Shown: one piece after another, positions 35,930 through 46,772 of the stretch | How the letters are laid out: each line of letters begins with the position of its first letter | Numbering within the stretch: position 1 is the stretch's first letter | Source of the DNA: Plecoglossus altivelis | Lineage: Eukaryota > Chordata > Actinopteri > Osmeriformes > Plecoglossidae | Length of the DNA stretch: 64,000 nucleotides | Assembly (NCBI GenBank): GCA_036571765.1 | Contig: BROE01000004.1 | Location: 829,016-893,015 of the forward strand | Direction of reading: 5' to 3' | Program-made: the position numbers and the translations under genes | Notes under the pieces: generated by a model | Database searches by the model: none | Told to the model about the DNA's origin: nothing | Seen by the model: only the letters and a program-made list of their open reading frames with translations

Positions 35930-36476
35930 TTAATAATAATAATAATAATAATACAAGTTATTTTCTATAGCGCCTTTAGGAGTGGCATCTCAAAGCGCTT
36001 CACAGAAGGAGAAAAAAGCATGCAATTATACAGATAATACTTTAAAATAAGTGAGATATAAAGTGTAAAAACACACACCTAATAAAAACATACTATTAAA
36101 ACAATTAAATAAAAAATTCAATATCAGTATAGTCAATTAAAAGCTACCCTAAAGAAATGAGCTTTAAGGGAGGATTTAAAAACACTAAGGGATTCTGCTT
36201 GCCTAATCCAAGAAGGCAAGGAAGTCTTGGAGCAACTGAAGAAAATGCCCTATCACCCATAGATTTTAAACGGGTATGTGGTACGATTAAAAGGCCAGTT
36301 TCTGAAGAACGGAGGGCACACACAGGTGTGTTGGGGGCTAAAATCTCAGAGAGATAGTGAGGAGCCAAACCATTCAAAGCTTTGTAAGTTAGCGTGAGAA
36401 CTTTAAAATCCACTCGAAATCTGACAGGGAACCAATGTAGAGACTCCAAGACTGGAGTGATGTGGTCTCTTTCGCA
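35930..36476 (-). mobile_element. L2/CR1-type LINE, 5'-truncated 3' end with decayed reverse transcriptase C-terminus
   Basis: On the minus strand an open frame ending at 36144 contains, from about its residue 74 (36473), the block DHITPVLESLHWFPV followed by KALNGLAPHYLSEIL and ALRSSETGLL. This is the characteristic extreme C-terminal part of the ORF2 protein of fish L2/CR1/Rex-type non-LTR retrotransposons, whose reverse transcriptase copies the element RNA at a nicked target. The frame is lost near residue 155 and the expected C-terminal continuation lies in another frame, so the copy is dead. After it the 3' UTR carries GAAGCGCTTTGAGATGCC and ends in an ATT microsatellite (35932-35953 as AAT on the plus strand), typical of this group. 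The 5' truncation at about 36476 is normal for target-primed reverse transcription. Clade within L2/CR1/Rex1 is uncertain. Confidence 0.88.
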
Positions 36477-36806
36477 TTGGACGTAAGCGACACTGACGAC
36501 CAGTGTGACGACAGCTGAGGCATATGGTCTTCTGATCTGTTTGACACGAACTGTGCACAGTGCGAGGACACTACAAGATTCACGCTGACTGAAAGGTGGA
36601 TCTGTTTGAACTGCTGTGTATTTGAAACGCTCTGGTGGTTTGGACTGTTTCGAAACGTCTCTGTGTATCTGATATGATCTTAGCCCTTGCATGAGACCTG
36701 CAGCGATAAATTCCCTTTTCTATTGATGTCTGATTTCCCTGTTCCACGCAGAAATAGTTTTATCTCTTTTAATCTTGTAAATTTAACAATATCATAACTC
36801 CTCTGG
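36477..36806. other. Unique sequence, no supported gene
   Basis: The minus open frame of the LINE continues to 36692 through this stretch without any similarity I recognise. Treat it as flanking sequence. Confidence 0.5.
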
Positions 36807-37738
36807 GTACAAACTGCCACAGGGAAACCTAATCCTATTAAACAGATTTTACCCTCGTTTGTTCGTCCAACAGTAGCCCCTCGATATTCTTTTCTTTTAA
36901 CAGGCCCACTACATTATGCCATGGGCCTTTAGACTACAAACAGAGGGCTAGTTTGCTATGACGTGTACAATGACATTAATATCATCTTTAAAGTACATGG
37001 CCCCTGGTTTATGAAACTAGTCTACTTGGTAGTATCAGAATCAGTATTGGTTTTATTCGCCATGCAAGATATACAAGCACAGAATTTACTGTGGCAGGGA
37101 AGTGCAAACATAGAACATATATGAAACATAATGCAGGTAGATGAAAATATAATGTCAATCTATTATAAAATACAAATAAGATAAAAAGTGGATACCAGCT
37201 GTACAGATGGGGTTAATTTAACTATAGTAACTGGCGTATATAAAGTGCAGGGGGGGGGGGGGGGGTACAAACTGCCACAGGGAAACCTAATCCTATTAAA
37301 CAGATTTTACCCTCGTTTGTTCGTCCAACAGTAGCCCCTCGATATTCTTTTCTTTTAACAGGCCCACTACATTATGCCATGGGCCTTTAGACTACAAACA
37401 GAGGGCTAGTTTGCTATGACGTGTACAATGACATTAATATCATCTTTAAAGTACATGGCCCCTGGTTTATGAAACTAGTCTACTGGTAGTATCAAGAATC
37501 AGTATTGAAGTTTTTATTTCGCCATGCAAGATACACAAACACAGAATCTCCTGTGGCAGGGAAGTGCAAAACATAGAAACATATATGAAACATAATGCGG
37601 GTAGATGAAAATATAATAACAATCTATTATAAAATATAAATAAGATAAAAAAGTGGACACAAGCTGTACAGATGGGGTTAATTTAACTATAGTAACTGGC
37701 GTATATAAAGTGCAGGGGGGGGGGGGGGGGGGGGGGCG
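36807..37738. repeat. Tandem duplication of about 460 bp, two diverged copies, each ending in a G homopolymer
   Basis: Copy A (36807-37264) and copy B (37265-37738) share the order of all words from GTACAAACTGCCACAGGGAA to GTGCAGGGGG. The offset grows from 458 to 465 bases through small indels. Each copy contains ATCAGTATTG followed by a TTTATTCGCCATGCAAG-type stretch (about 37033 and 37492), resembling a widespread fish interspersed repeat (ATCAGAATCAG...TTTATTGCC...). The first half of each copy is almost unchanged, while the second half carries clustered single-base indels in copy B. That pattern fits uncorrected read errors as well as evolution. Confidence 0.92.
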
Positions 37739-37933
37739 GTATATACACAGCGCGTGCAACAGTGGGGTGGGGTAATACACACGAGGGAAGGGGGGAATAT
37801 ATGTATATATGGGAAATGGTCCTTGGATCATATAGAGCAAGTAAGATATACATTCAATTTAAATGCACACCTCTTGTACTCAAGACATGTTTCTGTAGCG
37901 GTATACTAGTATTTCTAAATACTGTACTGGTAT
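37739..37933. other. Spacer downstream of the candidate gene 3' end
   Basis: Unique sequence between the duplication and the putative polyadenylation signal. No other feature is seen. Confidence 0.45.
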
Positions 37934-37939
37934 TTTATT
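37934..37939 (-). terminator. Candidate polyadenylation signal AATAAA
   Basis: TTTATT on the plus strand reads AATAAA on the minus strand, about 104 bases past the stop codon of the candidate terminal exon. The spacing is normal for a short 3' UTR. The hexamer alone is common in AT-rich DNA; its weight comes from the exon beside it. Confidence 0.35.
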
Positions 37940-38042
37940 AGAGATACACTGGTATTTCCTAAGCGGTGTACTGATTTTCTTTAGCATTGTACAGCTAGTT
38001 ACAGGGAGCTAGGTGAGGTTTAGCCTTCGTCTCGAAGCCTTT

Positions 38043-38118
38043 TTACTGGTCACGCATCATGAACCCCTTGATGTACATGTAGGATCTCAGCCAGTTTTTC
38101 CACACGTCGGCCTGCTGA
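38043..38118 (-). CDS. Candidate terminal coding exon of an unidentified gene
   Basis: On the minus strand an acceptor (CCTCATCCCCTCTGCAAACAG) is followed by a 76-base segment whose open phase reads QQADVWKNWLRSYMYIKG and then FMMRDQ before a TAA stop at 38043-38045. Of 24 codons, 21 end in G or C, against about 10 at first and 7 at second positions, while surrounding DNA is AT-rich. The bias stops exactly at the proposed acceptor when the same phase is read into the intron. That pattern is the best evidence of protein coding in the window. The tail is rich in aromatic and basic residues with two Trp. I cannot name the protein. Upstream exons would lie at higher coordinates on the minus strand; none could be linked with confidence. 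The exon would begin at 38118 (phase 2), or 6 bases later if the next CAG is used. Confidence 0.5.
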
Positions 38119-41100
38119 CTGTTTGCAGAGGGGATGAGGGATGAAACCACCTGATATTATCCTCTCCGATAGATTCCTCACACGTTTCCTAAGATTCTGC
38201 CTCTAATTACCCCTGGAATACATTTAGACACAAACACTGGAAAACTGGGATGAAAGTGTCTGGAACAGCGTTGAGGCTGCGAATCGATTAACTATACCGT
38301 AGCCATGAACCAATTTAGCTTTTTGTTCAGATAATTTTTTTTATAGGATGATTTCCCAAATGGTTCTCTTATCTTGGACAGAAAAATACACTTTGTGGTA
38401 GGCTGAAAATCAATAGTTAAACAGATCATTTCCAAAGATGTGCCATCTATAAAAGTAAATAAAGTTAAATTTGTTAGATTCACAGAGACCAAACGAACAT
38501 ATTTTGAGACAGAGAACGATTCTGAAATCCTCATGTCCCTGACCATACAAATCATTTCACTCAAACAGAGATGTTCACTAGCTCCCTGCAGTATTTTCTC
38601 AACATCACCAGTAGCGATTTTGGTCTGGTGTCATTTTGATTTATGGTCTCTGTAAATGCATTAATTTGTTGTATATTAATTCATAGTGTCTGGCAAGTTC
38701 TAGTTTTATTCCCCAGATCTCATCTATATCCCACATCCAATGTCTTGCAACTTCTTGGGGATTACAGTTCAACGATTTTAATAACATGCATGAGTAGATA
38801 AGCTTTTTTTCTTTTTAAAGAAAGAAAATAGTTGCAATGATTTTCCCTGCTTCCCTTTCAGTCCCATGGCATTAGCAAGCAATCAATGGCCAATTGCCTT
38901 TTTAATGCCTTCTTCAGGATCCCACTGAAAGGTAGACGCCCCATACCTTACCAAAACCACCTCTGTTTTTTACCCCACTATTTTCTGTTCTGGTGTGACA
39001 TAGACTGGGTACAAATAATAAAGATAATGTTCGCTGAGTAATGATTTGCCATTTTCTCCTCTCTTGTACAGTCCCCTGTTATTAGTAAGATCCGTATGGG
39101 AGGGAAAATTAATTTTCTTTTCACTTAGAGGAAACATTACCATGATTCATTTCACCATGAAGTGTTGGAAACCGGAGGTTTTCAGCAATTTGAGGAGTGA
39201 AATCAATTTGTTCTGATGTGACAGCAGACTGAGAATGTAGGGTATAAACAAGTGTGAAATTACCCTTCTGATCCGCCAGGAGAGTAGCAGCAACTCGCAA
39301 GACCCTTTTATGCCGAAAATGTGACCCTTTATGGTCTTCAATGAGATGAAAAGGAATTCTGTCCATCTATCATTATCTTAATATCACCCAAACCTCTTTG
39401 CTGGTTGGCAATTGGAAAGTGAAGTCAAGAAAACAAAAGTATCCATTCAACGTTTCTTCCATTTGTGGCCTTGGCGTTTTTGGTCTGCCTTTGCTTTCAG
39501 TTTGAGATTGAGCCCTTTTAGATAGATTGCCACCCTGCATTGTTTGCAGTCTGAATACTTTAACCCCTCCTGCTGATAACACAGGGTATCACACTCTGGG
39601 AAGTTACCTGAGAACATTGGCTATTTCTGCGTCTTGTGGGCATATTACTACCGTAATTACTACCCTGTATTGTCTTAGAAAGCAGGTCCATTTCAAGATC
39701 TCACTGAGATTTCAATAGTATGTCTTGTTGCTCTTGTTGAGCATCTCAAAGACAGGAAAAAATGACAGTTTTTCCTCACGGAGAACTCAGTTCAACAGAA
39801 ACAGAAAACAGTTTCTGATAACTTAATAAAAGTAGTTTTTTCAGCCCTGCAGAGGCCTTGTTGAACTCTCTTTGACTCTCAAGGTTCTATAACTGCATGT
39901 GTGTAGGCAGATGGTATAATCACATCATGTACATTCATCTCTGAAGCCAACAGTAAACAAAAATATCATCTCTCAGATTTTAGAGAGTTTGCCTCGTGCA
40001 AATGTGCTTCAAATCTTTCTCTTGGATGCAGATGTCACAAAGCTTTTAATGGGGTTAAGACAAATGTTTGGCCAGGTTCCTGACGGAAAACTCAGCAACT
40101 GGGAAAGGGAACGTGAGGGATGAGCGATTGAGGAGCGAGGACCACTAGCGTCATCCCTCATAGACGTTTCGGTGAAAGGACGGAGAAGGCCACGGAGGTG
40201 GTACCGTCCTTGATCACAGCCGGACATCTGAAGTCACTGCGTCTGATATGGGAGTCAAGACTAATGGTCCAGATCTTTGTCTTGCGAGGCGCGCTGAGGT
40301 CCTATACCGAAGGCCTCCTCTGGAGCATGATGAAGACGGATGAGCACTAATGTGGACTGATTTGGAAGTGCCTGAGGCCATCCTTCAAGTGGCTGGAGGC
40401 AGGAGGCTCGTCAGGGCTGGGAGAACGATCCGTCCTTGGTTGCAGGGCTGAACAGGGTTCAGCATCTGGAGGGACGGACCTCTCTGACTGATTGGGCAGT
40501 GCAGGACAAGACGAGTTGCCAGCGTTTTCCATCTCCAGTCCCTATCCAACGCGTTGACGGATGAAAGTCGTGTTCTTCGCAGGGTAGCAGACCCAGCTCT
40601 TGGTGGATCAATAGTCTGAGAGCTGATAAACCTGGAGACAGGCTTCATGACAAGCTTCTCACAGAGAGAGTAGAATGATGTTCTCTTCTTCTCCGGTCCC
40701 AGACACTAGGAGAGGGACTGCGTTTGTCATTACACATGGAACACACACCTCGCCCAAAAACCCATCACTCCTTGGAGGGCTCGGCTGCTATCGACAAGAT
40801 ATTGTACGTGTGCATCAGTCCCCAGTTCCTGGACTCCACACTCACCTTCCCGTGAATCAGGGAGACTGTACGTCTACAAGCACTTTATGACCTCAAATTT
40901 ATTCCAGTCGCTGAGCCTCATTTGTTAATTAAACCAGTTTCTATGAAAAGGTGCAGACATGTTTATTTTTTGTTAAAGATCGACGTTCCATTGATAATGA
41001 TAATCATATTACTTTCTGCTTAGTGCAGCTTGGAATTTGATTGGCTGAGGAAGAGCTCGATACAGCATAGGAATGCGTTTACTGGAACCATTTGAGCAAG

Positions 41101-42948
41101 AGCATATTTATTGAGAACATCCTCTCCTGAAAATCCATGTATCGCAAGTGCACTTTGAGAGCAACTTTAGGATGTTCAAATGATGGTAAAAGAGAACATG
41201 TCGCCTTACTTTTCAGTTAAATTCTTTCAAATTCGTACAAATTACCTCAGTCTGGAATGTTCTCTGAAACCTATCCAATGTTTGACATTTCTGCACACGA
41301 CAGTCTGTGATGTTTGAGTCCGATGGAGATGAGTGGCACCGGAGAAAAGGATTCTGGATCAGATGAGCAAGAGACTGAACTACTGACCCTGGAAAAGGGA
41401 TTTGACCCTTGACACTTACACTAAGAAAAGAGTATACCTTCGCACATCTGTGAGCCGTTTAAACTTGCTGACGAGCATCATTTGACTGCAACGTCCCAAA
41501 AGACCCACGTTAAATCAATTATATTAAATGAAATATATGTGTCACATGTTCATTTGATAGCATATTGGACATTGTAAGTGTTTTATTGAGGTGTCATAAC
41601 ATGGATAGATAATATTGAAAGGCATTCAGTATATTGATGGGATTTCAGTTGAGTCATTACCTTGATGTTCAAAGGGCATCATGGTGTGCAAGCACTAGTT
41701 AATGTGTCTGTCTATTTTTAGCCATATCTCTCAAGTGGGCTGACTTAATGCCATTTGATCTCATTCCGGTAGTGTATGTGTGGAGGGGAATTAGCTTAAT
41801 AGATGCTTGGATCGTGAAAGGATTTCTCTGCTTGAGGAAACCACCGTCCCGCGAACGAGAGTATGTGTTCAACAAGATCAGAGGCTGGAAGACTTATGAA
41901 TCATCGTCCACAGGATATAGATGTTCATTTCAGTGGACTTATCATGATGACGTGACATCCTCTTCACGTAATTACTCAAACTCAAAAACGCGCTTTCATG
42001 AACGTCAGATGAGAACAATTCCGAAACCTACTTCAAAAATCTTTCCGTCTCAATTATATTCCTTCACTTTATTTCGCTAATGTGATAATGATAATCAGAT
42101 AAGCATCCTTAGCCTCGACGCTCTAATTCATCAGAAATTATTATCGATAAAGATATAGATTGAGGGAAAAGATAGAAATTAATTAAAGGCATGAGTTGCT
42201 TCAGTGTTGTGTGGTATCATGTTTTGTGCATTGTGTTCCTCTCCACTGGGCCCTGTCTCTTATTCCTCTGGAATTATTGGCCCCTAACAATATTAGAGAG
42301 AAATACGGCTCAGGAAATTGGTCAGAAAGCAACAGAGCATGACAATCAAGATCTATTTCATTTTACGGCGTCCTTGTATGCCAAGTAGCCCCTCTACAGT
42401 CCGGTAGGCCTTCTCACAACCTCGTGAAAAATGACATCAGAAACCTTGTGTGGTCTGTCACTCTCTTACCTCCACATCTACAACGCAGTAGATTTATCCT
42501 TTTCCATTTTGTCTCAGACATTTCAAACAAGCATAAAACCGAGTAGTATTTGATAGCATGTCAAGACCTCAGTGTCGCACAGCACAGGGTGCCATAACCC
42601 AACTTGTTTCAGGAAATGGAGATCTACTTTTTCTGCAAATAAAACCGCGTTCAAAATTCTGGCCTGAGGACAGTGCAGACAGTTGTGACCGATATATTGT
42701 TTTGCTTTTCTGTTTAGTTATAAACTTGCTTCCTGACATTTAAAATGAAACAGGTGAATGTGATTGATGCCGCTTGTTTCTGTGAGAGACAGATGTTGCA
42801 CTTCACATCTCCGTAGATCAAACCAGCCAGACGCTTGACAGTACGTTCGATTAAACAGTGAATTATTCCTTGATCAACGGGCGTGAATTGATTTGATGAC
42901 TTGATGCCGTTGCAAAGAGCCCCTCAGAAAGTTGAGTGCTGAGACGTA
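38119..42948. other. Long unique stretch, possibly intron of a minus-strand gene
   Basis: If the exon at 38043-38118 is real, this is intron. Open frames at 39121-39582 (-), 40009-40648 (-) and 41748-42080 (+) have no recognisable domains or codon bias. The patch 40040-40680 is GC-richer than its surroundings and open for 50 codons or so in more than one phase, which I read as composition. A donor-like GAG/GTAAGAG on the minus strand near 42470 lacks an acceptor partner. Confidence 0.4.
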
Positions 42949-43204
42949 AGACACACACACACACACTGACACACACACACACACTGACACACACACACAC
43001 ACACACACATACAGTGACACACACACACAGACACACACACACAGACACATTGACACACACACAGACACACTGACACACACACACACACACACACTGACAC
43101 ACAGACACAGAGACACACAGAGACACACGCACACACAGACACATTGACACACAGACACACTGACACACACACAGAGACACACACACACACTGACACACAC
43201 ACGG

Positions 43205-43235
<31 letters not shown>

Positions 43236-43323
43236 GTGACACACACACACAGACACACACACACACACACATTGACACACACACAGACACACTGACACAC
43301 TGACACACACACACAGACACACA

Positions 43324-43358
<35 letters not shown>

Positions 43359-43485
43359 ACACACATACACACACACACACTGACATACAGACACACACAC
43401 ACATTGACATACAGACACACTGACACACAGACACACACACTCAGACAGACAGACACAGACACACAGACACACAGACAGACAGACA
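42949..43485. repeat. (CA)n satellite with GACACA interruptions
   Basis: About 535 bases of CA repeats punctuated by CTGACA, CAGACA and CATTGACA at variable spacing, ending in (CAGA)n. Cys/Val-rich minus frames of about 190 codons (42863-43472) are artefacts. Confidence 0.96.
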
Positions 43486-43959
43486 GGTCAATATATCACC
43501 AGTGAATTGCAAGCTCAAATCTGAGAATATTGACATTTACCAATACGAAAGCATAACAGTGTTCTCTCTCCCATGCGTCCAGTGTGTTTCCATCTGTTGC
43601 AACAGTTACGACAAATTTAGGCCAATTAACCTGTTGTGAACCCTTTCCATAATTCATGAGTTTATTTGCATGTTCATTAGCAAAGGGGTGGACAAATGTC
43701 AGGCTTTAATTGGCTGAGAGGGCGAAAGGTCAGAGCTAGAGATTGCAGGCACCCATAGAGAGGGACATATGGTTGAAATGCCATCAGGAGTTACTAGACG
43801 TTTTAATCTGACTATTAAACACCTAAAAATAGCCATTGGGTGCACACAACTGACACATTTATAATTTTCCGCAAAGGCTCACACGTTGACATAACTCAGC
43901 CTTTCAACACAAGACCCTGCTCTACCTTTTAAAATAAAAAGGCTTGATTAATAGTATGC
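43486..43959. other. Unique sequence, no supported gene
   Basis: AT-rich unique stretch. Nothing is supported. Confidence 0.5.
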
Positions 43960-44001
43960 AATAGTTTGGCAGAAACTGCTAATAGTTTGGCAAAAACTGT
44001 T
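43960..44001. repeat. 21-bp tandem duplication
   Basis: AATAGTTTGGCAGAAACTGC(T) at 43960 is repeated at 43981 with two changes. Confidence 0.9.
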
Positions 44002-45389
44002 ATCTGGACTTTGATGCGCTCGTAGGTGTATGGAGTATGAGTTGCAATACAACGATGCACAATTCCCAAAGTACAGAGTGTAGTTTACTTAGTACAAGCC
44101 AACACAATACGTACAGATATATCAACAAAAGGCCAGCCCTACAGGAGACAGGAGAAATTAGTATTCACATTCACACTCACGGTGGCTGGCAAGGCCAGGC
44201 AAAATAGACTAATGGATTTCATTTTGTCACTCAGTGAAAGTGGAAGTAACGCGATTAATTTTCAAATGGTAATTCGTTATTAAAGGCAGAAAATGCCAAG
44301 TGAATCTTTTGACTCCGTGGACGTCAAATATCGTCAAAATGCACCATTATGCCACATAAAATGCAGAAAGTGTTTTATCAAAGCATCACAGGCTATCTGG
44401 TTCAATCAAAAATTATTAGCGTCATACTGGCTTCCAAAGTGCTAGAGCATGTTCACTGGCCATTTATAAAACTGACTGTAATGATACCCTGCTCACACGC
44501 AATAAATGGGGCTCAATACAATAATTTTCAACCCAGGTAAATATGTGGAAATTAAAAGTATTAAATCAAATCGCCGATCGCAACGACCACTTGATAAGTA
44601 GGAATCACAAAGCACAGCGATCAGTTCAGCCAGCATGATATCTGGGCTACATGCTTTCAATTAGCACCCGCTTCCCCCGCTTCAGGACACAGAAAAACGC
44701 TTTTCCGTTAGGACTCGAGTAATCCGGTTGAGTTGCTCACGGTTGCTAGGTGAGAGGTATGATGTTCAATTGCTTGCCAGACAAGGCCAATCTCTTTCCT
44801 TTGAATGTCACCGCAACATCACTTAACATTTCACTTCGCACTTCACGACTTCACAATGTTGTAAAAAAATGACACATATTACCTACTAAAGGAAATGGGA
44901 GCAAGACTGTGGTCTGTAAATCATAGCAAGCACCTTTCCATAGAAACATGCTGATGTCTTTAACTTCTAAATATCTGAACTCGTTGAGGAACATTGTCGT
45001 AATCAACCAAAGTGCTCATAAACGCTAATATTATTAACCGTTATACAAAATAGGTACAAGCGGAAGTGAGTTTCACATGTTGATTGGCTTGGTAATGCCT
45101 CTGAAATGATAATGTCACATTTTATTGGCTTAGAAGAGACGATGACAGGGGTTTTTTAGGAGACAAATAGTGCCCATCTATGAACGCCCCTGTAAATGTA
45201 CTGTATGCTATCAAATCCAATCAATAGCTCTTAAGGGAAAAGACAACTTTCGAAAAAGCAACCAAAAAAGTAGTATGGAGGAGAAAAGTTTGGGTTTTAC
45301 TTTCTCCTCTGCTTCACACTTCAGCAATATCTCAGTTCTTCCTGAATGTCAGCAGGGCAGAATGTGCACCCTCCACCTCACACCTCACA
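44002..45389. other. Unique AT-rich sequence, no supported gene
   Basis: Non-repetitive. An acceptor-like CCGCTTCCCCCGCTTCAG near 44668-44685 has no supported exon after it. Confidence 0.45.
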
Positions 45390-45665
45390 CCCCTGTACAG
45401 CACTCTTTGCACATGTACAGGACTCTTTGCACACGTACAGAACTCTTTACACATGTACAGCACTCTTTGCACATGTACAGTACTCTTTACACACGTACAG
45501 CACTCTTTGCACATGTACAGTACTCTTTACACACGTACAGCACTCTTTGCACATGTACAGTACTCTTTACACAAGTACAGCACTCTTTGCACATGTACAG
45601 GACTCTTTGCACATGTACAGCATTCTTTGCACATGTACAGAACTCTTTGCACATGTACAGCATTC
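45390..45665. repeat. 20-bp minisatellite, about 14 copies
   Basis: Strict 20-base period of the unit GTACAGCACTCTTTGCACAT. Alternating variants (GCACTC/GTACTC/GGACTC/GAACTC and ACATG/ACACG) make dimeric patterns such as TTTGCACATG then TTTACACACG. It abuts, and probably arose within, the interspersed-repeat tail to its right. The 183-codon plus frame across it (45170-45721) is a repeat translation. Confidence 0.96.
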
Positions 45666-45840
45666 ATCTGATATTTTTTAGTTTATGTATAGGAACATTT
45701 TTTATATATATTTTTACTTGATTGCTGTTTATGCCTGTGTTTATGTAGCACCGTGGTTCTGTGAGGCACAACATTTCGTTCCACTGTATGCCCCCGCATG
45801 TAGCGGAATGACAATAACGCTCACCTTGACTTGACTTGAT
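45666..45840 (+). mobile_element. 3' tail of a fish interspersed repeat (SINE- or LINE-like)
   Basis: Sequence runs GATTGCTGTTTATGCCTGTG, then AGCACCGTGGTTCTGTGAGG, then CATTTCGTTCCACTGTATG, and ends GGAATGACAATAACGC plus CTTGACTTGACTTGA. I recognise this order as the tail of a very common teleost repeat, usually ending in an AATGACAATAAAG-like word and CTTGACTTGA repeats. The upstream part has been replaced or expanded into the 20-base minisatellite. No coding sequence remains. The class is not certain. Confidence 0.65.
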
Positions 45841-46016
45841 GTTTGATGGATGTCTTGCTCTGTCCCCTACAAGTAATTTCAGGAAGAATTTAAATCAAAA
45901 CACTTAAAACAACAAAATACATTTTTTGCTCTGAATATGATATTGTATATTACACTTGGGATGAAATACCACACAGTAGATGTTTGTGTATAAACATCTA
46001 TAAAAGTCTAAGTGCT

Positions 46017-46017
<1 letters not shown>
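45841..46017. other. Unique spacer
   Basis: No feature is seen. Confidence 0.5.
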
Positions 46018-46056
<39 letters not shown>

Positions 46057-46168
46057 GAGCGAGAAAGTGTGTTTGTAAGGGACAGGGAGGGTGTGTGTAT
46101 GTGTGAGAGAGAGTGAGAAAGTGTGTTTGTAAGAGAGAGGGAGGGTGTGTGTATGAGAGAGAGAGAGC

Positions 46169-46206
<38 letters not shown>

Positions 46207-46212
46207 GAGTTT
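46018..46212. repeat. (GA)n tract with a duplicated GTGTGTTTGTAAG block
   Basis: GA repeats at both ends enclose two copies of a block of about 60 bases containing GAGAAAGTGTGTTTGTAAG and GGGAGGGTGTGTGTATG. Confidence 0.94.
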
Positions 46213-46520
46213 AAGCAACACATATACCTCATCCATCCTTTACCACTCTACCCTCTCCCTGGAACAGCCTAGCCTTTACTAGATCAAGCTATTGTGCATC
46301 GATGTGTGTGTGTGTGTGCCGTTAGGGGGGTGTGGTTTGATGCTTTGTGTGTGTGGTTTTGAGAGGGCTGCTATTGTTGAATGTTGAGGCTACATCTACT
46401 GTGTGTGGGTGTATAGTGCTCGCGATATGTCACATGGTGACTATGGGACCCTTACGTTGTTTTGACAGAAACACTGTGCTCGATCAATCTCCGAGTGTTG
46501 TACATCAAAGGTTAATGTCG
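46213..46520. other. Unique sequence with a small TG run
   Basis: (TG)n at about 46301-46318. No gene is supported. Confidence 0.5.
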
Positions 46521-46697
46521 TGTTATGAGAGAAGAGAGCGAGGAGGAGAGAGAGAGAGAAGAGAGAGAGCGAGAGAGAGAGCGAGGAAGGAGAGAGAGAG
46601 AGATGATGAGCAGAGAGGTGAGGAGAGCGAGAGAGGAGAGAGAGAGAAGAGAGACGAGAGTGAGGGGACTTTGAGGAGCAGAGAGAAGAGAGCGAGC

Positions 46698-46728
<31 letters not shown>

Positions 46729-46772
46729 TAGCGAGCGATCTCTAGCGACCATTTTGCGATGCGAGAGAGAGA
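46521..46772. repeat. GA/GAGC-rich polypurine tract
   Basis: About 250 bases of purine-rich sequence with GAGAGAGCGAG words. A smaller related tract follows at about 46960-47000. Arg/Glu-rich frames are artefacts. Confidence 0.93.

Noticed and set aside
40040..40680. GC-richer patch with several medium open frames
   Set aside because: Open in multiple phases without splice pairs, codon bias or motif; read as composition.
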